Below are positions 8,477-18,122 of a DNA stretch of 39,783 bases, piece by piece. The DNA lies in the NCBI GenBank assembly GCA_029097145.1, contig JAQXNC010000042.1, positions 1 through 39,783 on the forward strand. Reading direction: 5' to 3'. Each line of letters starts with the position of its first letter. Within the stretch, counting starts at the first letter, position 1. The position numbers and the translations under genes are program-made. The notes under the pieces are model-generated. The model saw only the letters and a program-made list of their open reading frames with translations, ran no database searches and was not told the DNA's origin. This stretch comes from Bacillota bacterium. GTDB taxonomy: Bacteria > Bacillota_I > Bacilli_A > Erysipelotrichales > Erysipelotrichaceae.

Positions 8477-8806
8477 ATGGCAATTGAATATATTAAATTA
8501 CAAGGTGATAGCGATAATGGACTAGCAATGATGAGCCTTGATTCTATTAGAGATATTGTATATTTTGCAGTATCAAAAGTTAAAGGTATTGTATTACCAA
8601 AAAAGCCTCTTGATTTGGTTGATTTAAAAGTCAAGGAAGATAAACTTTCTGTTAATCTGAATGTTAAACTGCTGCAGAATCTTGATATCGCAAAAACATG
8701 TGAAACAATTCAGGAAAATGTGTATCGTACAGTTCTTGAGATGACTAACATTAAATGCGAAGATATCAATATTGATATCTGTGGTTTTATCAGCGACAAG
8801 GACTAA
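8477..8806 (+). CDS. Asp23/Gls24-family protein
   Basis: The 109-aa product has the Asp23/Gls24 (DUF322) layout: a helix (SLDSIRDIVYFAVSKVKGI), a beta-strand block (LVDLKVKEDKLSVNLNVKL) and the CETIQENVYRTVLEMTNIKCEDINIDICG ending in which IQENV...MT is typical. Members are envelope-associated stress or scaffold proteins. It is monocistronic, with an extended -10, a GGAGA ribosome site and its own terminator. The precise role is unknown. Confidence 0.75.
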   Translation: MAIEYIKLQGDSDNGLAMMSLDSIRDIVYFAVSKVKGIVLPKKPLDLVDLKVKEDKLSVNLNVKLLQNLDIAKTCETIQENVYRTVLEMTNIKCEDINIDICGFISDKD

Positions 8807-8809
8807 AAG

Positions 8810-8837
8810 GGTTACCGTCTATCGGTAATCTTTTTTT
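8810..8837 (+). terminator. Terminator of the Asp23-like gene
   Basis: GGTTACCG and CGGTAATC pair (one G-U) around a 5-base loop, followed by seven T. Confidence 0.9.
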
Positions 8838-8842
8838 ACAAT

Positions 8843-8880
8843 AAAAAACAGATTCCACTAAAATTTGGAATCTGTTTTTT
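8843..8880 (-). terminator. Terminator of the recU-PBP operon, possibly bidirectional
   Basis: A perfect 15-bp palindromic stem (AAAAAACAGATTCCA and its complement) with an 8-base loop ends directly at the PBP stop codon. T runs occur on both strands, so it may also back up the preceding plus-strand terminator. Confidence 0.88.
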
Positions 8881-8881
8881 A

Positions 8882-11800
8882 TTATTCTGATACTGTTATC
8901 GAAACAGTTGCTGATACTTTTTTACCACTATTGTCATATGTAACAGTTATTTCATACTTTCCAGAACCTTCAGTAGTAAATACAATCTTTGAACCAGTAC
9001 CGTCTTTTAACCTTATTCCTTCAGCCATAACAGTCCATGAGTAGTTACTGTCACTTGAATTTGGAAGATTAGTGTTTGCATTAAGTGTAACCTCAATACC
9101 TTTGCTGATAGGGCTATCTGGAACACCACTGATTTCAATTTTAGCATCTTCTAGAGTATATGTCTGACACGTCCAGCTGGCTTTAGCGATTTCGCTCTGT
9201 TTCATCTTCATCGTCTTACCTGTAATGTTTTCGTTCTTTTCGTTTAGAATTACACTGGTGTTGACTAGTGATGTATCGGTAGTAGGTATTGTTTCGTATA
9301 CAAGTTCAATACCAATAGCTTTTGCCCATTCCTGAATTGATGCCAATGGTTTCTTAGAATCAGGAACAGTTACCGATAATTCTTCATCTGCAATTGTAAA
9401 TGTCTTGCAAGCAGAATTAGATTTCACATCACGATCCTGATATGCATAATATCCACAGATTTCAAACTGATCTCCAAATGTGTATTCTATCTTGTGTACC
9501 ATATCTTTATTTTCAGATGTTACAGTTTCAACGACATTTCCATTGCGTTTGATATCTGCTTTATATCTAATTGGACCATAGACCCATGAATAATCAAATA
9601 GTCTTGTGCCTGTTGCTTCCTTAATAACTGATCCATCAGATCTCTTGAGAGAAATATCCATTTCCTCAGAAGCTACCTGTAGTTTAGATTCATCTGGATA
9701 TGTTGGCCAATTAAGAGTTAATTCGCCAGTAACACCATTAAATGATGCTTTAAATTCACCTGACAACTGTTCGATTGTTATATTTTCTGGACTGACTAAT
9801 TTTGCATCAGCTGATTTAATATATCCAGTAGATATATATTTTTCATCCATTCCTTCAATAGGGGATACATATGGGTATGTTCCAAGAATATGAGAAATAG
9901 AAGTTACAGTATTTGGTTTAGTGATTTTAGAAGGTGTTCCATATAATTCTACAGTTTTATCAAGCAGCATATTACATACCTTACCCTGAATATTAGCTAG
10001 ATATTTACTGTTAGAAAGATAGGTGTTCTGATCTTTTATGGCTCTTTCATAACCGATCCATGTACATATTGTATAATCGCTTGTTGAAGCTATCATCCAT
10101 CCATCTTTAGCAGCACCCTGAGGAATGCCATAAGGTTTACCAGCATTTCCCCAGTCAGTGGTTCCAGTTTTAGCGTAAACTGGATAATTATCCTTTAAAA
10201 TCTGCATAAGATTTGCATAAGGACCGTATACGTTATTATATAGCAGTTCAGTAGTCAGGAACGCTGCTTCTTCAGATAGAGCCTGAACACTATCATAAGT
10301 AGGTGTGATAGGTTCCTTACCATTCATGAACTCGATTCTTCTAATTGTATGTGGTGTTACGTGTACCCCGCCATTGAGTAATGTAGTCTGAGCAGAAGCG
10401 AGCTGCAATACACTTACCTGGAATGTCGAACCACCTATACCATACTGCACATTAAAATCTTCAGTTGTTACCTGTGAGAAACCAAGATTATTCATATATT
10501 CAACGACATATGCGCTTGATTTCTTATCAATTACTTCCTGCAGAGTTAATACTGCTGGAGTGTTAAGTGAATTACCGACTGCATCTTTAAGAGTAATTTC
10601 TCCTGAATATTTACCATTGGCATTAGTTACAATGACATCAGTTCCAGCCCACATGATTGGTCTATCAACTACAGTATGACTTGTTGACCATCCAAGATTC
10701 TCAAAAGCTAACGCATAATCGAGCATAGGTTTAATTGTTGAACCTGGCTGATTATACTGGTCTGTCGCATGATTAAGCAACAGTGCACCACCGTACGAAT
10801 AGTTTCTACCACCAAGAATACCATTAATTTCACCAGTGTGATTATTGATGGAAATTGAAGCCACTTCAAACAGTTCGTCAGGATATTCAAAATATCCTTC
10901 AACATCACCAGCCTGGATGTCGTCCATAACTGATTGTACTTCTGGATCCATGCATGTATAAATCTTCATTGGTGTTACAGTAGGATCAAGACCGGTTAAC
11001 TGAATTGTCTCAGCAATAACTTCATCGATATAAGCCTGGTATGGTGTGCCACTTCCTGCATTTCCACGTTTAGTTGATGTAGTGAGTAAATCTTCAACTT
11101 TGATAGATTTTGCAAGTTCATACTCTTCATCGGTAATATATCCATGATAATTCATGAGATATAGAACCTGATTTCTTCTTGATGTAGCTAAATCAAGGTT
11201 GTTATGAGGGTTATAGGCATTTGGCGCATTAATAACACCTGCCAGCATCGCACTTTCAGATAGATTCAGTTCACTGACATCTTTACCAAAGTAATATTGT
11301 GACGCTTTCTGGATACCACGAATATTACCAGTACCTCCGAAGTTTATCTTGTTTAAATAGAGTTCAAAGATGGTCTTCTTATTAATCTGTTTTTCAAGGT
11401 CTAAAGCCAGAGATATTTCCTGAACCTTTCTTTCGATACTTTTGGCAGCACCAACTCCTGCTTCATCATCCATGAAATAGGTGTATTTAACAAGCTGCAT
11501 GGTAAAAGTACTACCACCCTGTGAGAAACTTAAAGATTTGATGTTTTCAAGCATAGCTTTTGTGAAACGCGAAATATCAAATCCAGGATGAGTGAAGAAA
11601 CGAGAGTCTTCTACTGCAACAAAGGCGTCAACCAGATGATTTGGTAAATCGTCATAAGAGATGTTTTCACGCTTTACACTGCCAACTTCTGCAATAAGTT
11701 CACCATCTTTATCAAATATTTGAGAAGATTGTTCACTTACAAAGTCTTCGGTATTGAGCTGTGGACGATCTTTTAACATACCTGTTAAGACTACAAGGCC

Positions 11801-11908
11801 CATGCATAAACAGATGATACCAATTGTCAAAATCGCAACAATAATACCAGCAAAAAGATTGGTTTTACTGATTTTCTTTTTTGGCTTTTTCTCTTTTATG
11901 TTTGTCAT
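8882..11908 (-). CDS. ponA: Class A penicillin-binding protein (PBP1 family)
   Basis: A 1008-aa bifunctional peptidoglycan synthase. After a cytoplasmic KEKKPKKK stretch comes one membrane helix (residues about 18-48), then a glycosyltransferase domain (EDSRFFTHPG, GGSTFTMQLVK, ELYLNKINFG). The transpeptidase follows with SxxK in GSTIKPML, SxN in NSLNTPA and KTG in AKTGTTDW. The last ~320 residues are beta-rich and end in an Ig-like segment (WTVMAEGIRLKDGTGSKIVF...), longer than in most PBP1 proteins and without obvious PASTA signatures. It overlaps recU by four bases (ATGA), the classic Firmicutes recU-ponA pair linking wall growth and chromosome processing. Confidence 0.95.
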   Translation of the reverse strand: MTNIKEKKPKKKISKTNLFAGIIVAILTIGIICLCMGLVVLTGMLKDRPQLNTEDFVSEQSSQIFDKDGELIAEVGSVKRENISYDDLPNHLVDAFVAVEDSRFFTHPGFDISRFTKAMLENIKSLSFSQGGSTFTMQLVKYTYFMDDEAGVGAAKSIERKVQEISLALDLEKQINKKTIFELYLNKINFGGTGNIRGIQKASQYYFGKDVSELNLSESAMLAGVINAPNAYNPHNNLDLATSRRNQVLYLMNYHGYITDEEYELAKSIKVEDLLTTSTKRGNAGSGTPYQAYIDEVIAETIQLTGLDPTVTPMKIYTCMDPEVQSVMDDIQAGDVEGYFEYPDELFEVASISINNHTGEINGILGGRNYSYGGALLLNHATDQYNQPGSTIKPMLDYALAFENLGWSTSHTVVDRPIMWAGTDVIVTNANGKYSGEITLKDAVGNSLNTPAVLTLQEVIDKKSSAYVVEYMNNLGFSQVTTEDFNVQYGIGGSTFQVSVLQLASAQTTLLNGGVHVTPHTIRRIEFMNGKEPITPTYDSVQALSEEAAFLTTELLYNNVYGPYANLMQILKDNYPVYAKTGTTDWGNAGKPYGIPQGAAKDGWMIASTSDYTICTWIGYERAIKDQNTYLSNSKYLANIQGKVCNMLLDKTVELYGTPSKITKPNTVTSISHILGTYPYVSPIEGMDEKYISTGYIKSADAKLVSPENITIEQLSGEFKASFNGVTGELTLNWPTYPDESKLQVASEEMDISLKRSDGSVIKEATGTRLFDYSWVYGPIRYKADIKRNGNVVETVTSENKDMVHKIEYTFGDQFEICGYYAYQDRDVKSNSACKTFTIADEELSVTVPDSKKPLASIQEWAKAIGIELVYETIPTTDTSLVNTSVILNEKNENITGKTMKMKQSEIAKASWTCQTYTLEDAKIEISGVPDSPISKGIEVTLNANTNLPNSSDSNYSWTVMAEGIRLKDGTGSKIVFTTEGSGKYEITVTYDNSGKKVSATVSITVSE

Positions 11909-12483
11909 TTTATACTACTCCTAAAATAAATCTCATCAATGGTTTTTAGAAAATCACAAGGTATCAGGTATTTGTATTCTATAATATGTCCATTATTCTT
12001 TATCCACTCATAAGGGAGTGATCTTCGACTGGCGGAATTATAGAAATCCAAAAAGTCTTCAGCCCTGATCAGGTAGTCAGTTTCATAATAAACCATTCTA
12101 ATAATAATAAATGCGATAGCACCATGCCTTAAGACATCTGATAGATGTTTAATCTGGTGAGGATGAATTGAATTGAAGGGGAATGCTGTCTGACTCTGAC
12201 ATTCTTTAGCTTCAAAATCAATATATTTGCCCTTATATATACCGTTATAATCTGTTGTACTTGGAACTTTGAAATATGCTTCTGTTATCTTAGCCTTATT
12301 TCTGCTTGGATAATCAACATTAACTATCGTTACAGGAGTAGGTTTTTTGTGAATGTTACATAAACCTTCATCCAGATAATACAAACATGACTGATTGATA
12401 TCATTTTCCAATGACATACCACGCCTTGAAGTATTTTTAGTCGCTGTGTGTTGATAAGTTTTATTTGAATTTGGATATTTCAT
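11905..12483 (-). CDS. recU: Holliday junction resolvase RecU
   Basis: A 192-aa RecU nuclease. RRGMSLENDINQS starts the fold and the catalytic region reads STTDYNGIYKGKYIDFEAKECQ, with the acidic and lysine metal-site residues, followed by HPHQIKHL. RecU cuts four-way junctions during recombination and helps chromosome segregation. A GGAAC ribosome site precedes the ATG. Its stop overlaps the PBP start. Confidence 0.95.
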   Translation of the reverse strand: MKYPNSNKTYQHTATKNTSRRGMSLENDINQSCLYYLDEGLCNIHKKPTPVTIVNVDYPSRNKAKITEAYFKVPSTTDYNGIYKGKYIDFEAKECQSQTAFPFNSIHPHQIKHLSDVLRHGAIAFIIIRMVYYETDYLIRAEDFLDFYNSASRRSLPYEWIKNNGHIIEYKYLIPCDFLKTIDEIYFRSSIK

Positions 12484-12534
12484 ATAATGTTCCTAACTAA
12501 TTATATTATTTCTTTAATATAAATTCTAGTATAC

Positions 12535-12563
12535 TTGTATTTTAAGGCTCTTTTTGCGATAAT
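12535..12563 (+). promoter_or_regulatory. Promoter of gpsB
   Basis: TTGTAT and GATAAT spaced by 17 bp, with TGC directly before the -10 (extended form). The start would lie about 23 bases before the gpsB ATG, leaving room for its GGAGA site. Confidence 0.7.
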
Positions 12564-12592
12564 AGTAACGATATATAGGGAGATTTAAAACT

Positions 12593-12907
12593 ATGGAAAA
12601 GGTTAATTTAACGGTTGAAGAAATTCTTGATAAACAGTTTAATGTTGATTTTAAAGGATACTCTGCTTCTGAAGTTGATGCCTTTTTAGATATAATTCTC
12701 GAAGATTATCAAATCTACGAAGAGAATCTTGATGAATTGAAATCTGAAATACAAAAACTTCATGAAGAAGTTGCTGAGCTGAAAAAACATAATCTTGAGC
12801 TTGAAGGTAAACAACGTGTGATTGATTTATCAAATACAACTTCATACAGTTCTGTTGATCTTCTAAAACGAGTAGCGAGATTAGAAGAAGAAGTTTATAA
12901 AAAATAA
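12593..12907 (+). CDS. gpsB: Cell division regulator GpsB (DivIVA-domain)
   Basis: A 104-aa DivIVA-like protein. LTVEEILDKQFNVDFKGYSASEVDAFLDIILEDY is the membrane-binding DivIVA/GpsB head, followed by a coiled coil (about residues 40-70) and a short C-terminal trimerising region (DLLKRVARLEEEVYKK). GpsB shuttles PBP1 between the sides and septum, so the neighbouring PBP1 gene is a likely partner. Preceded by GGAGA and a TTGTAT/GATAAT promoter; rnpB follows immediately, as in Bacillus. Confidence 0.93.
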   Translation: MEKVNLTVEEILDKQFNVDFKGYSASEVDAFLDIILEDYQIYEENLDELKSEIQKLHEEVAELKKHNLELEGKQRVIDLSNTTSYSSVDLLKRVARLEEEVYKK

Positions 12908-13253
12908 ATATATTTTAGACAATCGCTGGTCATGCCAGAGGAAAGTCCATGCTCGCACAGTCTGAGATGACTGTAGTGTTTATGCTAATTTAATAAATAA
13001 GGTTAGGCAGTATTATACTGACGGCTGAAGATGAATCTAAGGTTTGTACTATGATTCTATTCTATAAAAGTGTCAAAGAGACGAGCTTTTCAGAAATGAA
13101 AAGAGTGGAACGTGATAAACCCCATAAGCGAGAAACCCAAATTTGGTAGGGGAACTTCATCGAGTGAAATGAAATAAGATGAGGACATAGCAATATGTAG
13201 ATAAATGATTGTCACCTTTATGGTACAGAACATGGCTTATTAAATATATTTAT
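12905..13253 (+). ncRNA. rnpB: RNase P RNA
   Basis: The catalytic RNA of RNase P, which trims tRNA 5' ends. Universal segments are present: GAGGAAAGTCCATGCTCGCAC near the 5' side, the AGAAACCCAAATTTGGTAGGGG core, and GGTACAGAACATGGCTTAT near the 3' side. P1 is formed by TAAATATATTT at 12905 and AAATATATTTA at 13242-13252. The 5' arm begins on the stop codon of gpsB. A TATAAA inside the last gpsB codons (12896-12901) is placed to start transcription at about 12908; the exact 5' end is uncertain by a few bases. Confidence 0.95.
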
Positions 13254-13260
13254 ATATTAG

Positions 13261-13285
13261 ACATTAGGATTACCTAATGTTTTTT
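13261..13285 (+). terminator. Terminator of rnpB
   Basis: ACATTAGG, loop ATTA, CCTAATGT, then T run. Confidence 0.92.
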
Positions 13286-13319
13286 AATTATGCATTAAGT
13301 TTTCGTTATACATAGTTTA

Positions 13320-13328
13320 TGATATAAT
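13320..13328 (+). promoter_or_regulatory. Extended -10 promoter of pgsA
   Basis: TGATATAAT (TGN + TATAAT) lies 21 bases before the pgsA ATG, followed by GAGGTG. The -35 is weak. Confidence 0.65.
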
Positions 13329-13349
13329 CTAATAAGTGCGAGGTGTGTT

Positions 13350-13943
13350 ATGAATTTACCTAATAAACTAACTGTCTTTAGAATTATTCTTGTCCCAATA
13401 ATGATTTTTGTATGGTTATTTCCATATGAACAGTTTAATTTTATGTTTTATGAATTTAATTTTGGTCCAGTGTCTTTATCGTCGTTAAATATAGTCGTTC
13501 TGGTGATTTTTGCACTTGCGAGTATTACAGATATGCTTGATGGCATGATAGCCAGAAAGTACAACATGATTACTACCTTTGGTAAATTTGCTGATCCAAT
13601 TGCTGATAAACTTTTGGTAAATACAACGCTTATTATCATGGTATCAAAACATCTGATCCCTGTATTACCAGTAGTTATTATGTTAGGGAGAGATATCATA
13701 GTCGATGGTTGCCGTATGATTGCGTCAAAAAATGGTGTTGTTGTGGCTGCTGGTTATCTTGGAAAACTTAAAACTGTCTCACAGATGATTACAATAATCC
13801 TTGTATTATTGAATAATCTGCCTTTTGAACTCTATGGCATACCTATGGCTTCTATTGTTTTGTGGTTTGCAACACTGACTTCAGTAATGGGTGGATATTC
13901 ATATTTTATTCAGCTAAAAGATTATATTTTTGAATCAAAATAA
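13350..13943 (+). CDS. pgsA: CDP-diacylglycerol-glycerol-3-phosphate phosphatidyltransferase
   Basis: A 197-aa membrane enzyme making phosphatidylglycerol phosphate from CDP-diacylglycerol and glycerol-3-phosphate. The CDP-alcohol phosphotransferase motif is visible as DMLDGMIARKYNMITTFGKF followed by ADPIADK, carrying the metal-binding aspartates. Several hydrophobic helices span the chain. The N-terminus NLPNKLTVFRIILVP is typical. It has its own extended -10 and GAGGTG site, and precedes recA as in many Firmicutes, although cinA, often between them, is absent. Confidence 0.95.
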   Translation: MNLPNKLTVFRIILVPIMIFVWLFPYEQFNFMFYEFNFGPVSLSSLNIVVLVIFALASITDMLDGMIARKYNMITTFGKFADPIADKLLVNTTLIIMVSKHLIPVLPVVIMLGRDIIVDGCRMIASKNGVVVAAGYLGKLKTVSQMITIILVLLNNLPFELYGIPMASIVLWFATLTSVMGGYSYFIQLKDYIFESK

Positions 13944-13993
13944 TGCGAAATCACCGATTTTAGGGTTATAAATTATAGGAGGATATAAGTGTT

Positions 13994-15013
13994 ATGGCTA
14001 AAGAAGTAGCAAATAAAGATAATCGTGAAGAGCTATTAAACGAAGCTTTAAAACAGATTGAAAAACAATATGGTAAAGGTTCAATAATGAAACTTGGTGA
14101 CAGAACAAATGTTGATGTAGATGTCATATCAAGTGGATCAATATCTATTGATTACTGTCTTGGTGTCGGAGGTTTTCCTAAGGGGCGTATTATTGAAATC
14201 TATGGACCAGAATCAAGTGGTAAAACTACATTGGCTCTACAGGCAATTGCTGAGTGCCAGAAAAGTGGTGGACGTGCAGCTTTCATTGATGCTGAACATG
14301 CGATAGATCCAAAATATGCAAAAGCCCTGGGTGTATCGATTGATGATCTGATTTTATCCCAGCCGGATTCTGGTGAACAGGCATTAGAAATTACTGAAGT
14401 ACTTGTTAAGTCAGGAGCTATTGACTTGATAGTTATTGACTCAGTTGCGGCATTAGTTCCTCAGGCTGAACTGGATGGTGAAATGGGCGATCAGAATGTT
14501 GGTTTACACGCTAGACTGATGTCTAAGGCTATGAGAAAACTTGCTGGAGCTATGTCTACTCATAATTGCTGTGCCATTTTTATAAATCAGTTAAGAGAAA
14601 AAGTTGGAGTAATGTTTGGCAATCCTGAAACTACAACAGGTGGAAGAGCTCTTAAGTTCTATTCTTCTATTAGAGTGGAAGTCAGAAAGTCAGAAGCGAT
14701 TAAGACTGGAACCGAAATCATAGGTAATAAAGTAAATATCAAAGTTGCTAAGAATAAGGTAGCTGCACCATTTAAGACAGCTACAGTTGAGATTTATTAT
14801 GGAGAAGGTATTTCTCATCTCTCAGAGGTAATTCAACTTGGTGTTGATCTCGATATTATTGAAAAATCAGGAGCCTGGTTCTCTTATAAGGGAGAAAAAA
14901 TTGGTCAGGGTAAAGAAGCAGTTAGAAATTATCTAAAAAACAATCCTGAGATTGATAAAGAAATTACTGCAGCTATTAAAGAAAAACTTTTTAATTCAAG
15001 TAATGAACAATAA
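13994..15013 (+). CDS. recA: Recombinase RecA
   Basis: A 339-aa RecA. Walker A is GPESSGKTT; other signatures are [28 protein letters not shown], and the very conserved [22 protein letters not shown]-type loop 2 region. It forms filaments on single-stranded DNA for strand exchange and LexA cleavage. GGAGGA lies ten bases before the ATG. No obvious LexA box was recognised upstream. The C-terminus ([11 protein letters not shown]) is short and has only a modest acidic character. Confidence 0.98.
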   Translation: MAKEVANKDNREELLNEALKQIEKQYGKGSIMKLGDRTNVDVDVISSGSISIDYCLGVGGFPKGRIIEIYGPESSGKTTLALQAIAECQKSGGRAAFIDAEHAIDPKYAKALGVSIDDLILSQPDSGEQALEITEVLVKSGAIDLIVIDSVAALVPQAELDGEMGDQNVGLHARLMSKAMRKLAGAMSTHNCCAIFINQLREKVGVMFGNPETTTGGRALKFYSSIRVEVRKSEAIKTGTEIIGNKVNIKVAKNKVAAPFKTATVEIYYGEGISHLSEVIQLGVDLDIIEKSGAWFSYKGEKIGQGKEAVRNYLKNNPEIDKEITAAIKEKLFNSSNEQ

Positions 15014-15036
15014 GCGCTACGGCGCTTTTGTTTTTT
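15012..15036 (+). terminator. Terminator of recA
   Basis: AAGCGC and GCGCTT around a TACG tetraloop (UNCG class), followed by TTGTTTTTT. It overlaps the recA stop codon. Confidence 0.9.
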
Positions 15037-15041
15037 ACCAC

Positions 15042-15070
15042 TTGTGAACAAAAGGCAAATATTGTATCAT
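15042..15070 (+). promoter_or_regulatory. Promoter of rny-ymdB
   Basis: TTGTGA and TATCAT with a 17-bp spacer, about 54 bases before the rny ATG. Confidence 0.7.
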
Positions 15071-15123
15071 TATGTGGAAAGAATACTTTCAGATAAATAT
15101 TATAAAAAGAGGAGGATATATAA

Positions 15124-16683
15124 ATGTTTGATTTATCAACTCCTTCTATTGTAATGGGTCTTTTTATCGGTTTACTTGTTGGTATTATAGTAATGATCGT
15201 AATGAGTCGTCTTGGCTTAAATAGGGATAAGCAAAGAGCTCAACTCATTCTTGATGAAGCTGATGCTAAAGCAAAAAATACTATAAAGCAAGCGGTGCTT
15301 GACGGTAAAACACAGGTTTATGATTTAAAATTACAAGCTGAAAAAGAAATTAAAGAAAGACGCACTGAACTTAATGATTTTGAGAATAAATTATTAAGAC
15401 GTGAAGATTCTTTGAATTATCGTGACGAAACGTTAAATCACAAAGAAAAGAAACTCGATGAGAAATTGAAAAAAGCTGAAGAAAAAGCTTTGAACCTAGA
15501 AAAAATGGAAGAAGATTTGCAATCTAGAATTAACGGACAGATTGCCCTTTTGGAACGTGTTTCCAACATGAGTGAAGCTGAAGCTAAGGCTGAACTTATG
15601 GAAGTAGTAGAAAAAAAGATTCAAAACGAAGTTGCAGCATATATCAGAGACAGCGAAGAAGCTGCACGCCTTAAAGCTCAGGAAACTTCAAGAGAGATAA
15701 TTGCAACTGCTATTCAGAGATATTCTCAGGAAGAAACTATTGAAAGATGTGTATCTGTTGTCGGATTACCTTCTGAAGAGATGAAGGGACGTATCATTGG
15801 TAGAGAAGGACGTAATATACGTGCAATTGAACAGGCGACAGGGGTAGATTTAATTATTGATGATACACCTGAAACTATTACTGTTTCATGTTTTAATCCA
15901 ATACGTCGAGAAATCGCTCGTCTTTCATTAGAAGCTTTAATTAAAGACGGTCGAATCCAACCCGGCAGAATTGAAGATGTTGTTAATAAGGTTACCAAAG
16001 AGATTAATGATGTCATGTATAAAGCTGGTGAAGATGCATGTTTCAAACTGCAGATTGGTAAGATTGATAAGGAATTAATCAAACTGATTGGACGCATGAA
16101 ATATCGTTATTCATATGGTCAAAACGGATTAGAACACTCAATGGAGGTTGCTTTCCTTTCAGGTATGATGGCTGCTGAACTTGGATTAAATCAGTCTATG
16201 GCTAAGCGCGCTGGTTTGCTACATGATATTGGCAAGGCTGTTGATTTTGAAATGGATGGAACTCATGTTGAACTTGGTGCTAAACTCGCTAAGAAATATG
16301 GTGAAAATGATATAGTCGTTAATGCGATTGAATCACATCATGGTGATAAAGAACCTAAGAGTCTGATAGCTAATCTGGTTGCAGCTGCTGATACTTTAAG
16401 TGCTGCAAGACCTGGTGCAAGACATGAAGGAATTGAAAATTATATTAATCGTCTTGAGCAGCTTGAAAAGATTGCGATGGATTTTGATGGAGTTGAAAAA
16501 TCATTTGCAATTCAGGCAGGACGTGAAATACGCATCATGGTTGTCCCTGACAAAGTTGATGATGCTAAATGTCATCTGATTGCTCATGATATAAAAGAAC
16601 GTATTGAAAACGAATTGACATATCCTGGTCAGATTAAGGTTACTGTTATTCGTGAAATGCGTGCTAATGAAATAGCAAAATAA
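15124..16683 (+). CDS. rny: Ribonuclease Y
   Basis: A 519-aa membrane-anchored endoribonuclease that starts mRNA decay in Firmicutes. It has one N-terminal membrane helix (about residues 8-30), a long charged coiled coil (to about 190), a KH domain ([15 protein letters not shown]) and an HD phosphohydrolase domain with HDIGKAVD and later IESHHGD. Preceded by GGAGGATATATAA-type spacing from a strong ribosome site. Its stop overlaps the ymdB start, the usual rny-ymdB pair. Confidence 0.97.
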   Translation: MFDLSTPSIVMGLFIGLLVGIIVMIVMSRLGLNRDKQRAQLILDEADAKAKNTIKQAVLDGKTQVYDLKLQAEKEIKERRTELNDFENKLLRREDSLNYRDETLNHKEKKLDEKLKKAEEKALNLEKMEEDLQSRINGQIALLERVSNMSEAEAKAELMEVVEKKIQNEVAAYIRDSEEAARLKAQETSREIIATAIQRYSQEETIERCVSVVGLPSEEMKGRIIGREGRNIRAIEQATGVDLIIDDTPETITVSCFNPIRREIARLSLEALIKDGRIQPGRIEDVVNKVTKEINDVMYKAGEDACFKLQIGKIDKELIKLIGRMKYRYSYGQNGLEHSMEVAFLSGMMAAELGLNQSMAKRAGLLHDIGKAVDFEMDGTHVELGAKLAKKYGENDIVVNAIESHHGDKEPKSLIANLVAAADTLSAARPGARHEGIENYINRLEQLEKIAMDFDGVEKSFAIQAGREIRIMVVPDKVDDAKCHLIAHDIKERIENELTYPGQIKVTVIREMRANEIAK

Positions 16684-17453
16684 TGAAGATTCTGTTTTTA
16701 GGCGATATAGTAGGCCGCAAAGGCCGAGATATCGTCTTTAAATATATAAAACAACTCCAGAAAGACCATCAGATTGATTTTACTATCGTTAATGCTGAAA
16801 ACTCAGCACATGGAAAAGGCATTACAACTAAGATTTATCGTCAGTTAAAGGAATGCGGTGTAGATGCCATCACACTTGGAAATCATGCATTTTCAAAGAG
16901 TGAAATCTTAAATACATTTGATGAACTTGATGATCTTATTGCACCAAGAAATAATCTTACACATAAAACTGATGGTTATCAGTTATATAACGTTAAGGGT
17001 TTAAGATTGTGTGTTGCCAATATTTTAGGGAGCGCTATGATGCATGAAAACAGTAACGATGCATTCAGTACTATGAGCGAAATTCTTTCTGAAACCGACG
17101 CTGACCTTTACTTTGTAGATTTTCATGCAGAAGCGACTGCTGAAAAAATCCTTTTTGCACATTATTTTAAGAATTCTCTAACTGCAGTAATAGGAACACA
17201 TACTCATGTACAGACAGCTGATGAAAGAATTATGTCGGGAATGGCATATTTATCTGATGCTGGTATGTGTGGAGTCTATGACAGTGTTATTGGGCGCGAT
17301 ATAGATGAAATGATAGATAATATTATCAAGCATAAGGAAACACGTTTTACTGTAGCTGATGGTGATGCTATGTTATGCGGAGCTATTATTGAGATAGATA
17401 AAAACACAAAAAGAGCTATAAATATTGAAAGAGTGCAGATAAGGCCTTATTAA
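16683..17453 (+). CDS. ymdB: YmdB-family metallophosphoesterase
   Basis: A 256-aa calcineurin-like phosphodiesterase; Bacillus YmdB hydrolyses 2',3'-cyclic nucleotides and affects RNase Y-linked regulation. Metal-site motifs are LGDIVGRKGRD, NAENSAHGKG, LGNHAF, DFHAEATAEK and GTHTHVQTADE. Length is typical. It overlaps rny by one base, supporting a shared RNA-turnover role. A terminator follows. Confidence 0.94.
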   Translation: MKILFLGDIVGRKGRDIVFKYIKQLQKDHQIDFTIVNAENSAHGKGITTKIYRQLKECGVDAITLGNHAFSKSEILNTFDELDDLIAPRNNLTHKTDGYQLYNVKGLRLCVANILGSAMMHENSNDAFSTMSEILSETDADLYFVDFHAEATAEKILFAHYFKNSLTAVIGTHTHVQTADERIMSGMAYLSDAGMCGVYDSVIGRDIDEMIDNIIKHKETRFTVADGDAMLCGAIIEIDKNTKRAINIERVQIRPY

Positions 17454-17477
17454 GGTTATATCAGTTATATTATTTAT

Positions 17478-17509
17478 AAAATCCATTTTCATTTGAATAT
17501 GGATTTTTT
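17478..17509 (+). terminator. Terminator of the rny-ymdB operon
   Basis: AAAATCCAT pairs with ATGGATTTT across a 12-base loop, followed by T run. Confidence 0.85.
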
Positions 17510-17553
17510 ATTATGTTATATTTTATGTGAAGTTATATCTTTGAGGTTTTGTT

Positions 17554-18063
17554 ATGAGAATTATTGATAATCAAAAAATCTGTATCCAATTATTATGCAT
17601 ATTATTGATGATGCTAATTATACCTTTTAATATAGGTGCCAAGGAATTTAGCCCAGTTGCTAAAACGGGTATTGCTGGTGAAAGTATAGTCTATGAGTCA
17701 GGCAGTAATACAACTGTGATCAATGATGAAAATACACCACTTTCAAGAATTGACAATACTTGGTCACTATATAATCTCATAACCGCTTTAGCATCATGTA
17801 TCATTGGATTTGTTATGTTATTCAGAAGACAGGATTCTGATAACCATAATTATTACAGGTATAAGATGTTTAGAGTAATGGCTATGGTAACGGGTTTTCT
17901 ATCTATTATAGTCTTTGTGTTAACAGAGAGTACTACGGCTTTAATGGTTATTTTTGATGATTTTTCAATACTGATGACAGTATTACTTGCAGTTAATATA
18001 GTTATATTGTTTGGTGGAAATACAGTTCTTGATAATGATAGGGATATCAAGAGTTCGCTTTGA
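17554..18063 (+). CDS. Unrecognised exported/membrane protein
   Basis: Not recognised. The 169-aa chain starts with a positively charged end and a hydrophobic stretch (ICIQLLCILLMMLIIPFNIG) that may be a signal peptide, cleaved near GAKEF. An outward-facing segment of about 40 residues follows. Three further hydrophobic spans lie at roughly residues 71-90, 103-122 and 126-147, with DRDIKSSL at the end. TTTGAGG serves as ribosome site. It sits alone between the ymdB terminator and the ferredoxin promoter. A surface or bacterial Ig-repeat-associated anchor is possible but unsupported. Confidence 0.6.
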   Translation: MRIIDNQKICIQLLCILLMMLIIPFNIGAKEFSPVAKTGIAGESIVYESGSNTTVINDENTPLSRIDNTWSLYNLITALASCIIGFVMLFRRQDSDNHNYYRYKMFRVMAMVTGFLSIIVFVLTESTTALMVIFDDFSILMTVLLAVNIVILFGGNTVLDNDRDIKSSL

Positions 18064-18068
18064 TGCTA

Positions 18069-18097
18069 TTGTTTTAAAGAGGTTATTTTGATATAAT
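18069..18097 (+). promoter_or_regulatory. Promoter of the ferredoxin gene
   Basis: TTGTTT, 17 bp, TATAAT, with TGA directly before the -10. A strong combination, 25 bases before the ATG with AAGGAGG between. Confidence 0.82.
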
Positions 18098-18122
18098 CTA
18101 TATAGTCAAGGAGGATTTTTAA

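Noticed and set aside
13944-13993. LexA-type SOS box before recA
   Set aside because: No convincing GAAC-N4-GTTC-like palindrome is present.
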